A DNA stretch of 64,000 bases from an uncultured Caulobacterales bacterium (GTDB lineage Bacteria > Pseudomonadota > Alphaproteobacteria > Caulobacterales > Caulobacteraceae), in assembly GCA_903862425.1 (NCBI GenBank), contig CAIOYC010000009.1, positions 372,001-436,000 of the forward strand, read 5' to 3'. Positions within the stretch are counted from its first letter, which is position 1; every line of letters begins with the position of its first letter. Positions 10,633-19,153 of this stretch are shown piece after piece. A program made the translations under genes and the position numbers. Under the pieces are notes generated by a model. It ran no database searches and was not told the origin of the DNA. It worked only from the letters and a program-made list of their open reading frames with translations.

Positions 10633-12951
10633 ATGCCCGAACTTCTGCTTGAACTGTTTTCCGAAGAAATCCCAGCGCGCATGCAGGGCGGGGCGGCGCG
10701 CGACCTTGAGCGGCTTGCCAGGGAACACCTCGCCAAGGCCGGGCTCACGCCGGAAAGCCTAGTCACCTATGCCGGCCCGCGCCGCCTGACCCTGGTGGCG
10801 GCGCTGGCGGCGGCCACACCCGACCGCAGCGAGGAGATCAAGGGGCCCCGCGCCAACGCCCCCGAGCAGGCGCTGGAGGGGTTCCTGCGCAAGACCGGGC
10901 TCGCCAAGGCTGATCTGATCGAGCGCGACGGGGTGTTCTTCGCCGTGCAGACCACGCCGGGCCGCACGACGCCAGACATCGTGGCGGAGATGGTCCCGGC
11001 CATCATGGCGGCCTTCCCCTGGCCCAAGTCCATGCGTTCGGGCACATCGACCTTCCGCTGGGTGCGACCGCTAAAGCGCATCCTGTGCCTGTTCGACGGC
11101 CAGGTCGTGCCGTTCGAGGCGGGCGGCATCGCGTCGGGAGACCTGACCGAAGGGCACCGGTTCATGGGGGCCGACCACGCTCCCTTCGCGGTGACCGATT
11201 TCGCCGGATACCAGCAGGCCCTGCGCGACCAGTACGTCCTGCTCGATCAGGCCGAGCGCAAACGGCTGATCCTGGACGGCGCGCGGACGGTCTGTGCGGC
11301 CGAAGGGCTGGAACTGGTCGAGGACGAGGGGCTGCTGGACGAGGTGTCGGGCCTGTCGGAATGGCCGACCCCGATCCTCGGCCGCATGGACCCGGCCTTC
11401 CTCGATCTGCCGGCCGAGGTGATCCGCACCTCCATGCGCACGCACCAGAAGTATTTCGCCGTGCGTGATCCGAACACCGGCGGCCTGGCCCCGCGCTTCG
11501 TGGTGGTGGCCAATATAGAGCCCGCGGACGGCGGGGCGGTGATCGCGGCGGGCAACGCCAAGGTGCTGTCGGCGCGGCTGAACGACGCCCGCTTCTTCTG
11601 GGATCAGGACCGTGCGCCGGGTTCGTTCGACAAGTGGCTGGACAAGCTGAAGGGCGTCACCTTCCACGCCAAGCTCGGCACGCTGGCCGAGCGCGTGGCG
11701 CGGATCGAAGCCCTGGCCCGCGAGATCGCTCCCCTGGTGGGCGCCGATCCCGAACTGGCGGGCATCGCGGCGCGCTACTGCAAGGCGGACCTGGCGTCGG
11801 GCATGGTCGGGGAGTTCCCCGAGCTTCAGGGCGTGATGGGCGGGTATTACATGCGTGAACCCTTCCCCCTTGAGGGGGGAAGGGCAGGGTTGGGGGTGAC
11901 GCCGGTTCAGGATGGGGCTGGACCAGCGCCAGCTTCCGCCACCGGTGTCACCCCCAACCCAAACCCTTCCCCCCTCAAGGGAGAAGGGCTTCAACAGATC
12001 GCCGACGCCATCCGCGATCACTACAAGCCGGTGGGGCCGAGCGATTCGGTCCCCACCGCGCCGGTCACCGTGGCCGTGGCCCTGGCCGACAAGCTCGATA
12101 CCCTGGTCGGCTTCTTCGCCATCGACGAAAAGCCCACCGGCTCGAAGGACCCCTACGCCCTGCGGCGCGCTGCGTTGGGGGTGATCCGATTGATTCTTGC
12201 TGGAAGTCTTCGAGTTCCAACGCGAGCTCTACTGTTTGGTCCGATGGTTAAGGCTCTGACCAATCCGCTTTCCAAGGCAGGTGATTTAGCGGCGGAATAC
12301 GCCTCTAAAGCGCGCGACACCTTGAATCTGCCCAAGGTCGCGCTGGCTGAAGTCAAACTTCCAATAGCAAAAAAGGAACTGCAAGATCAGCTTGATGTAC
12401 TGATCGCACGAGTACCGGATGATGTCTCTGGGCTCCTCGCCTTCTTCGCCGATCGCCTGAAGGTCCTGCTACGCGACGAGGGCAAGCGGCATGACCTCGT
12501 GGATGCGGTGTTCGCGCTGGGCGATGACGACCTCGTGCGTATAACGCGTCGGGTCGAGGCGTTGTCAGCCTTCCTGGCCACCGAGGATGGGGCCAGCCTG
12601 CTCGCGGGCTACAAGCGTGCGGCCAATATCCTGAAGGCCGAGGAGAAGAAGTTCCCGGCCGAGGCTGAAGCCTGGAGCGCCAACCCCGAGGCCGGCACGG
12701 CGCAGGAGGAGCGGGCGCTGGCCGCCGCGCTGCGCACCGAGGAGGGCGCGGTGGACGCGGCCCTGGCGGCGGAGGACTTCACCCGCGCCATGACCCACCT
12801 CGCGCACCTGCGCAGCCCCGTGGACGCCTTCTTCGACAAGGTGCTGGTCAACGATCCGGATCCGGCCGTTCGCCTGAACCGGCTCAGGCTGTTGACGCAG
12901 GTGCGCGATACGGCCAACCGGGTGGCGGACTTTTCGCTGATTTCGGGGTAG
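10633..12951 (+). CDS. glyS: Glycine--tRNA ligase, beta subunit
   Basis: This 772-residue subunit pairs with GlyQ and binds tRNA-Gly. Family landmarks include the N-terminus PELLLELFSEEIPARM, the segment PAEVIRTSMRTHQKYF, the HD-like part KADLASGMVGEFPELQG, and GSKDPYALRRAALGVIRL. The ATG at 10633 follows glyQ by two bases. Two things are odd. First, a palindromic repeat (11859-11990) is inserted in frame after GGYYM and adds about 44 residues of low-complexity Pro/Gly sequence. Second, 12186-12430 is clearly lower in GC and uses different codons, although the frame stays open. Both subunits look intact, so the gene is probably functional. Confidence 0.95.
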   Translation: MPELLLELFSEEIPARMQGGAARDLERLAREHLAKAGLTPESLVTYAGPRRLTLVAALAAATPDRSEEIKGPRANAPEQALEGFLRKTGLAKADLIERDGVFFAVQTTPGRTTPDIVAEMVPAIMAAFPWPKSMRSGTSTFRWVRPLKRILCLFDGQVVPFEAGGIASGDLTEGHRFMGADHAPFAVTDFAGYQQALRDQYVLLDQAERKRLILDGARTVCAAEGLELVEDEGLLDEVSGLSEWPTPILGRMDPAFLDLPAEVIRTSMRTHQKYFAVRDPNTGGLAPRFVVVANIEPADGGAVIAAGNAKVLSARLNDARFFWDQDRAPGSFDKWLDKLKGVTFHAKLGTLAERVARIEALAREIAPLVGADPELAGIAARYCKADLASGMVGEFPELQGVMGGYYMREPFPLEGGRAGLGVTPVQDGAGPAPASATGVTPNPNPSPLKGEGLQQIADAIRDHYKPVGPSDSVPTAPVTVAVALADKLDTLVGFFAIDEKPTGSKDPYALRRAALGVIRLILAGSLRVPTRALLFGPMVKALTNPLSKAGDLAAEYASKARDTLNLPKVALAEVKLPIAKKELQDQLDVLIARVPDDVSGLLAFFADRLKVLLRDEGKRHDLVDAVFALGDDDLVRITRRVEALSAFLATEDGASLLAGYKRAANILKAEEKKFPAEAEAWSANPEAGTAQEERALAAALRTEEGAVDAALAAEDFTRAMTHLAHLRSPVDAFFDKVLVNDPDPAVRLNRLRLLTQVRDTANRVADFSLISG
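11859..11990. repeat. Palindromic element inserted in frame within glyS
   Basis: Two arms of about 47 bases (11859-11905 and 11942-11990) are near-perfect reverse complements around a 36-base centre. The arms contain runs such as CCCTTCCCCCTTGAGGGGGG and TTGGGGGTGAC. The whole element is about 132 bases, a multiple of three, and contains no stop in the glyS frame. It is read as a Pro/Gly-rich stretch at about residues 409-453. The element type resembles the intergenic palindromes of Caulobacterales and, in behaviour, the in-frame palindromic elements described in Rickettsia genes. Confidence 0.85.
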
Positions 12952-12963
12952 AGCCCACACACC

Positions 12964-13066
12964 GTCGTCATCCCGGCCGCAGCGTAGCGGAGAGCCGGGA
13001 CCCAGATGGCGGCGGGCGGCGTTGGGCTGGGTCCCGGATAGCTCCTTGGGCTTCCGGGATGACGAC
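12964..13066. repeat. Dispersed inverted repeat between glyS and ppdK
   Basis: Outer arms GTCGTCATCCCGG (12964-12976) and CCGGGATGACGAC (13054-13066) are perfect reverse complements, and inner arms CCGGGACCCA and TGGGTCCCGG (12995-13004 and 13028-13037) pair too. The element reads like the common CATCCCGG...GGGACCCA intergenic repeat of alphaproteobacteria. It fills the gap between glyS and ppdK and could form a long hairpin in the transcript. An open frame from 13022 runs through the right arm into ppdK, but that reading is not used as the start. Confidence 0.75.
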
Positions 13067-13090
13067 ATAAAAGTATTCGGAGCGGGTGTG

Positions 13091-15790
13091 ATGGCGGACG
13101 GATCGATGGAGTCGGGCAAGGTGTCGGGGCGCTGGGTCTATGGCTTCGGCGGGGGCAAGGCCGATGGCGACGCCTCCATGAAGAACCTGCTCGGCGGCAA
13201 GGGGGCGAACCTGGCGGAGATGTGTTCGCTGGGCCTGCCCGTGCCGCCCGGCTTCACCATCACCACCGAGGCCTGCACCCGCTTCTATGCCGATGGCCGC
13301 CAGTACCCCGCTGAGCTGAAGACGCAGCTGGCCGAGGGGCTGAAGAAGGTCGAGGCGGAGACCGGCAAGGCCTTCGGCGATGCCGCCAATCCGCTGCTGG
13401 TCTCCGTGCGCTCCGGCGCCCGCGCCTCCATGCCCGGCATGATGGACACGGTGCTGAACCTCGGCCTCAACGACGCCACGGTCGAGGGGCTGGCCAAGCT
13501 TTCCGGCGACCGCCGCTTCGCCTTCGATTCCTATCGCCGCTTCATCACCATGTATTCCAACGTGGTGCTGGGGCTGGAGCACAACCTGTTCGAGGAGGTG
13601 CTGGACGACCACAAGGACCGCCTTGATATCACGGTCGATACCGCCCTGACCGCCGCGGACTGGGAGAAGGTGGTCGCCGATTACAAGCAGCTGGTGCGCA
13701 CCGAGCTCGGCAAGGACTTCCCGCAGGACCCGCACGAGCAGTTGTGGGGCGCCATCGGCGCGGTGTTCGAAAGCTGGATGAACGACCGGGCCAAGTTCTA
13801 TCGCCGCATGCACGACATCCCCGAAAGCTGGGGCACGGCGGTGAACGTGCAGTCCATGGTGTTCGGCAATATGGGCGAGACCTCCGCCACCGGCGTGGCC
13901 TTCACCCGCAACCCCTCCACCGGCGAGAACGCGCTGTACGGCGAGTTCCTGATCAACGCCCAGGGCGAGGACGTGGTGGCCGGCATCCGCACGCCGCAGA
14001 ACCTCACCCGCCGCGCCCGCGAGGAGATGGGCGACAAGGCCCCCTCCATGGAAGAGGCCATGCCCAGCGTGTTCGCCGAGTTCAAAGCGGTGACCGAGCG
14101 GCTGGAGAGCCACTATCGCGATATGCAGGACATCGAGTTCACGGTCGAACAGGGCCGGCTCTACATGCTGCAGACCCGCAGCGGTAAGCGCACCGCCAAG
14201 GCCGCGCTGAAGATGGCCGTGGACCAGGCCGCCGAAGGCCTGATCACCCAGGACGAGGCGATCATGCGGGTGGAGCCCGCAGCCCTCGACCAGCTCCTGC
14301 ACCCCACCATCGACCCTTCCGCCGTGCGCGACGTGATCGCCGCCGGCCTGCCGGCTTCGCCCGGCGCGGCTACCGGCAAGATCGTATTCGATGCGGACGA
14401 GGCGGAGCGTCTGGGCTCCCTCGGCGAGAGTGTCATCCTGGTGCGCGACGAGACCTCGCCGGAAGACATCCACGGCATGCACGCGGCGCGCGGTGTGGTG
14501 ACGGCGCGGGGCGGCATGACCAGCCACGCGGCGGTGGTCGCCCGCGGCATGGGCCGTCCCTGCGTCTCCGGCGCGGGCGAACTGCAGATCGATTCCCTGA
14601 ACGGCAAGCTCGTCGCGCGCGGCCGCAGCTTCAAGGCGGGTGAGATCATCACCGTCGATGGCTCCAAGGGCGAGATCCTGGCCGGCGCCGTGAAGATGGT
14701 GGAGCCGGAGATGACCGGAGACTTCGCCGCCCTGATGGAATGGGCCGACAAGGCGCGGCGCATGAAGGTGCGCGCCAATGCCGAGACCCCGCTCGACGCC
14801 AAGACGGCGCGCGGCTTCGGCGCGGAGGGCATCGGGCTTTGCCGCACCGAGCACATGTTCTTCGACGAGACCCGCATCGCCGCCGTGCGCGAGATGATCC
14901 TGGCCGACGACGAGGCGGGACGGCGCACCGCCCTGGCCAAGATCCTGCCGTTCCAGCGCGCCGACTTCACCGAGCTGTTCGAGATCATGGCCGGCCTCCC
15001 GGTCACCATCCGCCTGCTCGACCCGCCGCTGCACGAATTCCTGCCGCACACGGATGAGGATATCCAGGCCCTGGCCGACAGCGCCGGGCTGGACGTGGTC
15101 AAGCTGACCCGCCGCCGCGACGAACTCAGTGAGACCAACCCTATGCTGGGCTGGCGCGGTTGCCGCCTCGGCATCGCTTTCCCCGAGATCTACGAGATGC
15201 AGGTCCAGGCCATCTTCGAGGCCGCCTGCGAGATCGCCCGCAAGACCGACGCGCCGCTGGTGGAGGTGATGCACCCCCTCGTCTCCAAGAAGGAGGAGAT
15301 GAAGTTCCTGCGCGAGCTGACCGACCGCGTGGCCAGGGCCGTGATGGCTGAGAAGGGCGTGGAGCTGGCCTATCAGGTGGGGGCGATGATCGAACTGCCC
15401 CGCGCCGCCATCCGCGCGGACCACATCGCCGAATATGCCGAGTTCTTCTCCTTCGGCACCAACGACCTGACCCAGACCACCTTCGGCATCAGCCGCGACG
15501 ATTCGGGGCGCTTCCTCGACGCCTATATGCAGAAGGGCGTGTTCGAGAAGGACCCGTTCGTGTCGCTGGACCAGGAGGGTGTGGGCGAACTGGTGAAGAT
15601 CGGCGTGGAGCGTGGGCGTTCGACCCGGCCGAACGTGAAACTCGGCATCTGCGGCGAGCACGGGGGCGATCCGGCCTCGATCACCTTCTGCGACGCAGTC
15701 GGCCTCGACTATGTGAGCTGCAGCCCCTACCGCGTCCCCATCGCCCGCCTCGCCGCCGCCCAGGCTGCGCTGACCGCGAAGAAGGCCTGA
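13091..15790 (+). CDS. ppdK: Pyruvate, phosphate dikinase
   Basis: This 899-residue enzyme interconverts pyruvate, ATP and phosphate with phosphoenolpyruvate, AMP and pyrophosphate. It has the N-terminal ATP-grasp domain (LLGGKGANLAEM, SGARASMPGMMDTVLNLGLN), the swivelling phosphohistidine domain with the catalytic His in GGMTSHAAVVARGMG (near residue 479), and the C-terminal PEP-binding barrel (GLCRTEHMFF, then LGICGEHGGDP with its catalytic Cys near 853). The open frame extends upstream through a repeat, but the ATG at 13091 gives the usual start of MADGSMESGK.. just before WVYGFGGGKA. It is followed after 3 bases by the DUF4337 gene, suggesting co-transcription. Confidence 0.97.
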   Translation: MADGSMESGKVSGRWVYGFGGGKADGDASMKNLLGGKGANLAEMCSLGLPVPPGFTITTEACTRFYADGRQYPAELKTQLAEGLKKVEAETGKAFGDAANPLLVSVRSGARASMPGMMDTVLNLGLNDATVEGLAKLSGDRRFAFDSYRRFITMYSNVVLGLEHNLFEEVLDDHKDRLDITVDTALTAADWEKVVADYKQLVRTELGKDFPQDPHEQLWGAIGAVFESWMNDRAKFYRRMHDIPESWGTAVNVQSMVFGNMGETSATGVAFTRNPSTGENALYGEFLINAQGEDVVAGIRTPQNLTRRAREEMGDKAPSMEEAMPSVFAEFKAVTERLESHYRDMQDIEFTVEQGRLYMLQTRSGKRTAKAALKMAVDQAAEGLITQDEAIMRVEPAALDQLLHPTIDPSAVRDVIAAGLPASPGAATGKIVFDADEAERLGSLGESVILVRDETSPEDIHGMHAARGVVTARGGMTSHAAVVARGMGRPCVSGAGELQIDSLNGKLVARGRSFKAGEIITVDGSKGEILAGAVKMVEPEMTGDFAALMEWADKARRMKVRANAETPLDAKTARGFGAEGIGLCRTEHMFFDETRIAAVREMILADDEAGRRTALAKILPFQRADFTELFEIMAGLPVTIRLLDPPLHEFLPHTDEDIQALADSAGLDVVKLTRRRDELSETNPMLGWRGCRLGIAFPEIYEMQVQAIFEAACEIARKTDAPLVEVMHPLVSKKEEMKFLRELTDRVARAVMAEKGVELAYQVGAMIELPRAAIRADHIAEYAEFFSFGTNDLTQTTFGISRDDSGRFLDAYMQKGVFEKDPFVSLDQEGVGELVKIGVERGRSTRPNVKLGICGEHGGDPASITFCDAVGLDYVSCSPYRVPIARLAAAQAALTAKKA

Positions 15791-15793
15791 CCC

Positions 15794-16363
15794 ATGCCCC
15801 ACGACGCCGCCCTCGAAGCGCACGAACACGCGGAGCACGCCGAGCACGCGTCGCATGAGGCCGATCCCTTCATCGGGAGGGTCTCCATCACCATCGCCAT
15901 CCTGGCGGTGCTGGCGGCGGCGGCGGGAAGCCTGGAGACCGTCGAGGCCGGCAAGGCGATCACTTCTTCGTCCGAAGCCGTGCTGAAGCAGGACCTGGCC
16001 ACCGACAACTGGGGCCTCGCCAACTCCAAGAGCGTCCGCAAGAACATGTACGTCCTCGCCGCGCAGGAATTCCCCGACAAGGCCGACGCCTTCAAGAAGG
16101 CCGAAGAGAAGAACGCCGCCGACGAGGACAAGAGCCACGAGACGGCGGTTGATTTCGAGAAGGAGCGCGACGCGCTCCTGAAGGAAAGCCGCCAGCACGA
16201 GGATCGCCACCATTGGCTCACCGGCGCCGCCACTCTGGTCGAAGTGGGCATCGCCGTCTGCACCGTGGCGATCATCACCAAGAAGCATGCCTTCTGGTAC
16301 GGCTCCATCGCGCTGGGCGCCGTCGGCTGCGCGCTGCTGGCGGCAGCCTACTTGCCGCTCTGA
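15794..16363 (+). CDS. DUF4337 membrane protein
   Basis: This 189-residue protein has a His/Glu/Ala-rich N-terminus (EAHEHAEHAEHASHEAD), one membrane helix at about residues 32-50 (ITIAILAVLAAAAG), a charged soluble or coiled-coil middle with many Lys/Glu, and two C-terminal helices. The layout and the LETVEAGKAITSSSEAV segment match DUF4337, a family of unknown role found in proteobacteria. The His-rich tail could bind metal, but that is only inference. It starts 3 bases after the ppdK stop and is followed by 116 bases before the protease gene. Confidence 0.8.
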   Translation: MPHDAALEAHEHAEHAEHASHEADPFIGRVSITIAILAVLAAAAGSLETVEAGKAITSSSEAVLKQDLATDNWGLANSKSVRKNMYVLAAQEFPDKADAFKKAEEKNAADEDKSHETAVDFEKERDALLKESRQHEDRHHWLTGAATLVEVGIAVCTVAIITKKHAFWYGSIALGAVGCALLAAAYLPL

Positions 16364-16479
16364 CGGAAATTTGACTGCAACGCTTGGCTTGCAATGGGTA
16401 AGGCGGGACGCTTCCGCTTGACCTCCGGCAGGGTGTGGCGAAGGTTGCCCATTCTGGGGCGTGGCCGTCGGAGGTAGCG

Positions 16480-17700
16480 GTGGCGAGTTTCGATCCTGCG
16501 GCGGCGACCGAAGCCTATCTGGCGGCGCTGTCGCCCGCCGGACACCTGAAGGCGATCCACTATACCCAGGGCGGCCACTGGCTGATCCTGTGGGGTTGGC
16601 TGGTCAGCGTCGCCGTCTCCTTCATCATCCTGCGCAGCGGGGTGCTACACCGCATCCGCAAGATCGACGGCACGCGTCGACGTCCGCTGAGCGCGAGCCT
16701 GGCGGTCGGGCTCGCCTATCTCGGCCTGTCCTGGCTGCTCGGCCTGCCCTGGTCGGTCTATGCCGACTGGTGGCGCGAAAAGTCCTACGGCCTGAACAAT
16801 CAGAGTTTCTTCGGCTGGTTCACGGAAAACTTTACGGCGACACTGATCTCCACGGTAGTGATGGGGTTTGCATTGATGGGGCTCTATGCCCTTCTGCGCC
16901 GCGCCCCGCGTACCTGGTGGATCTGGGCTTCGGGCCTCGCCGTCACGCTCATGATCCTGGGCCTGATCGTGGCCCCCGTCGCCATCGAGCCGCTGTTCAA
17001 CAAGTACACGCCCGCGCCGCCCGGCTCGGTGCGCGACGCAGTGGTGGCGCTGGCCAAGAAGGCGCACGTGCCGTCGGACAAGATCTACATCTTCAACGGC
17101 TCCAAACAGTCCAACCGCTACACCGCCAATGTCTCGGGCCTGTTCGGCTCGGCGCGGGTGGCGATGAGCGACACCATGTTCCAGAAGGGGGCGGACCTTG
17201 CCGAGGTGCGCGGCGTGCTCGGCCACGAGATGGGGCACTATGCACGGGCGCACATCCTGTGGTTCGCCGGTATCTCCATCTTTCTCTGCATCGCCCTGTT
17301 CGCCCTGATCCAGGTGCTGTTCGCCCCGGTCGCCGCCCTGCTGCGCGCGGAGGTGTTCGGCATCGCCGACCCGGCGGCCCTGCCGGTGATCGCCATCATC
17401 GTCGCCACCCTCAGCCTTCTCGCCACGCCGCTGATGAACACCATCACCCGCCTGCAGGAGGCGGACGCCGACCATTTCAGCCTCGTGGTCGCGGGCGAAC
17501 CGGACGGTCTGTCGAAGGCCCTGGTGAAGACCATCGAGTATCGTGCAGATTCCCCCTCGTGGATCGAGGAGTTCATCTTCTATGATCACCCCAGTGTTCG
17601 TCGCCGTGTCCAGCGCGCGATGGATTGGAAAGCGGCGCACATGACCGCTGGGGAGAACCAGGATGCGACTCACCGAAGCCCGGATTCCGCCGGTCACTGA
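16480..17700 (+). CDS. Ste24-type CAAX-processing M48 protease
   Basis: This 406-residue membrane protease of the M48 Ste24/HtpX group has several membrane helices around a zinc site. HEMGH (HEXXH) lies near residue 248, and the distal EADAD motif near 325 supplies the third zinc ligand. The N-terminal region YGLNNQSFFGWF matches CAAX prenyl protease 1. A GTG at 16435 would add 15 residues, but the GTG at 16480 has a GGAGG six bases upstream and is preferred. In bacteria such proteins are thought to clip membrane proteins; the substrate here is unknown. Its last 38 bases overlap the next gene in a different frame. Confidence 0.92.
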   Translation: MASFDPAAATEAYLAALSPAGHLKAIHYTQGGHWLILWGWLVSVAVSFIILRSGVLHRIRKIDGTRRRPLSASLAVGLAYLGLSWLLGLPWSVYADWWREKSYGLNNQSFFGWFTENFTATLISTVVMGFALMGLYALLRRAPRTWWIWASGLAVTLMILGLIVAPVAIEPLFNKYTPAPPGSVRDAVVALAKKAHVPSDKIYIFNGSKQSNRYTANVSGLFGSARVAMSDTMFQKGADLAEVRGVLGHEMGHYARAHILWFAGISIFLCIALFALIQVLFAPVAALLRAEVFGIADPAALPVIAIIVATLSLLATPLMNTITRLQEADADHFSLVVAGEPDGLSKALVKTIEYRADSPSWIEEFIFYDHPSVRRRVQRAMDWKAAHMTAGENQDATHRSPDSAGH

Positions 17701-18235
17701 CGCCACCGCCACCGAGGCCCAGGCTGCGGTGCTCAAACCCATGGCCGATCGCGGCAGCCCGGTGCTGAACGTGTTCCGCACCGTGGCCAACGAGCCGGAA
17801 GCGGCCAAGGCCTTCCTCGCCTGGGGCGGCTATATCCTGTCCAAGAAGAACGGCGTGGAGGCGCGGGAGCGCGAGATCGCCATCCTGCGCACGGGTTACC
17901 TCTGCAAGTCCGGTTATGAGTGGACCCAGCACGTGCCGATCGGCCAGCGCGCGGGCCTGACCGATGCGGAGATCACCGCCATCAAGGTCGGCCCAGACGA
18001 TCCGAGCTGGAGCGAGCTCGACAGCCTTATCCTGCAGGCCACCGACGAGCTGTTCCAGGACAAGTTCATCGCCGACGCCACCTGGACCGGGCTGGCGAAG
18101 CATTTCAGCCACAAGCAGCTGATGGATCTGGTGTTCACCGTCGGCCAGTACACCCAGGTCTCCATGTTCTTGAACAGCTTCGGGGTACAGCTCGACCCTG
18201 GCCAGACCCTCGACCCCGACCTGAAGGGGTTCTGA
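17663..18235 (+). CDS. Carboxymuconolactone decarboxylase family protein
   Basis: This 190-residue all-helical protein resembles the CMD/AhpD family: LSKKNGVEAREREIAILRTGYLCKSGYEWTQH carries the typical helix with a single Cys (C83) and a His seven residues later, rather than the CXXC of peroxidase-type AhpD. Members act as decarboxylases or as thiol-based hydroperoxide reductases. The single Cys makes a redox role less clear. The ATG at 17663 lies within the end of the protease gene (38-base overlap), and an SDR gene starts one base after its stop, so the two probably work together. The substrate is not known. Confidence 0.85.
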   Translation: MRLTEARIPPVTDATATEAQAAVLKPMADRGSPVLNVFRTVANEPEAAKAFLAWGGYILSKKNGVEAREREIAILRTGYLCKSGYEWTQHVPIGQRAGLTDAEITAIKVGPDDPSWSELDSLILQATDELFQDKFIADATWTGLAKHFSHKQLMDLVFTVGQYTQVSMFLNSFGVQLDPGQTLDPDLKGF

Positions 18236-18236
18236 G

Positions 18237-19040
18237 GTGAAAGGACGGCTGGCGGGCAAGACCGCCGTGGTGGTCGGCGCGGGCCAGTCGCCGGGCGAGA
18301 CCATCGGCAACGGCCGGGCCATCGCCCTGCTGTTCGCCCGCGAGGGCGCGCGGGTGCTGTGCGTGGACCGGGTGGCCGAGCGGGCAGGGGAGACGGCGGC
18401 CCTGATCGCGGCCGAGGGCGGAACGGTGTACGCCTTCACCGCCGACATCACCCGCGCATCCGACGCCGAGGCGCTGGTGGCGGAGGCGGTCGCCAAGCTC
18501 GGCGGCATCGACATCCTGGTCAATAATGTGGGCGTCGGCGGGGGCGGCGATGGCCCGATCCATCGGCTGGAGGAGGCGGCCTTCGACCGTACCCTGGCGG
18601 TGAACCTGAAGGGCATGGTGCTGGTCACCAAGGCCGCGCTCGCGCCCATGCGCGCGGCGGGGAAGGGCGCCATCGTCAACATCTCCTCGCTCGCCTCTAC
18701 CGCCGGCGGCATCCAGGTGGCCTATGAGATGTCCAAGGCGGCGGTGAACCGGCTGACGATCCATACGGCGCAGGCGCAGGCCCGCCATGGCATCCGCTGC
18801 AACGCCATCCTGCCGGGCCTGATGGACACGCCGATGGCGGTGCACGGCATCGCCGAGGCGCGGGGCGAGGAACTGGAAAAGGTCCGCGCCGCCCGCAACG
18901 CCCGCGTCCCCCTCGGCGGCAAGATGGGCACGGCCTGGGACACCGCCCACGCCGCCCTCTTTCTCGCCAGCGACGAAGCCAAATTCATCACCGGCGCCCT
19001 CCTGCCCGTGGATGGCGGCATGGGCACGCGAGTGGGGTAA
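18237..19040 (+). CDS. Short-chain dehydrogenase/reductase (SDR)
   Basis: This 267-residue oxidoreductase has the classical SDR layout: a nucleotide-binding region TAVVVGAGQSPGETIGNGRA (a stretched version of the usual TGxxxGxG), an NNVG motif near residue 98, Ser in ISSLAS, and the catalytic pair in YEMSK near residue 162. The C-terminal LFLASDEAKFITGALLPVDGG is typical. It starts at GTG 18237, one base after the CMD-family gene, so the two form a pair. NAD(P)H preference and substrate cannot be told. The longer glycine loop is a feature of a subset of SDRs. Confidence 0.92.
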   Translation: MKGRLAGKTAVVVGAGQSPGETIGNGRAIALLFAREGARVLCVDRVAERAGETAALIAAEGGTVYAFTADITRASDAEALVAEAVAKLGGIDILVNNVGVGGGGDGPIHRLEEAAFDRTLAVNLKGMVLVTKAALAPMRAAGKGAIVNISSLASTAGGIQVAYEMSKAAVNRLTIHTAQAQARHGIRCNAILPGLMDTPMAVHGIAEARGEELEKVRAARNARVPLGGKMGTAWDTAHAALFLASDEAKFITGALLPVDGGMGTRVG

Positions 19041-19153
19041 GGCGTCAGGTTTCTGGCGGTCGTCCATTGACCGCTTCCGACCCGTTTCGGACATTGCTCG
19101 CTCTGTGCCGCCCTCTAGAATGGTCGATATTTGGCAGCAACCAAGGTGACTAG

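Noticed and set aside
12968-16288. 1106-codon open frame on the minus strand, antisense to ppdK and the DUF4337 gene
   Set aside because: The sense strand encodes a clear pyruvate phosphate dikinase with all motifs. The antisense frame is His/Gly/Arg-rich and is a by-product of high-GC codon use.
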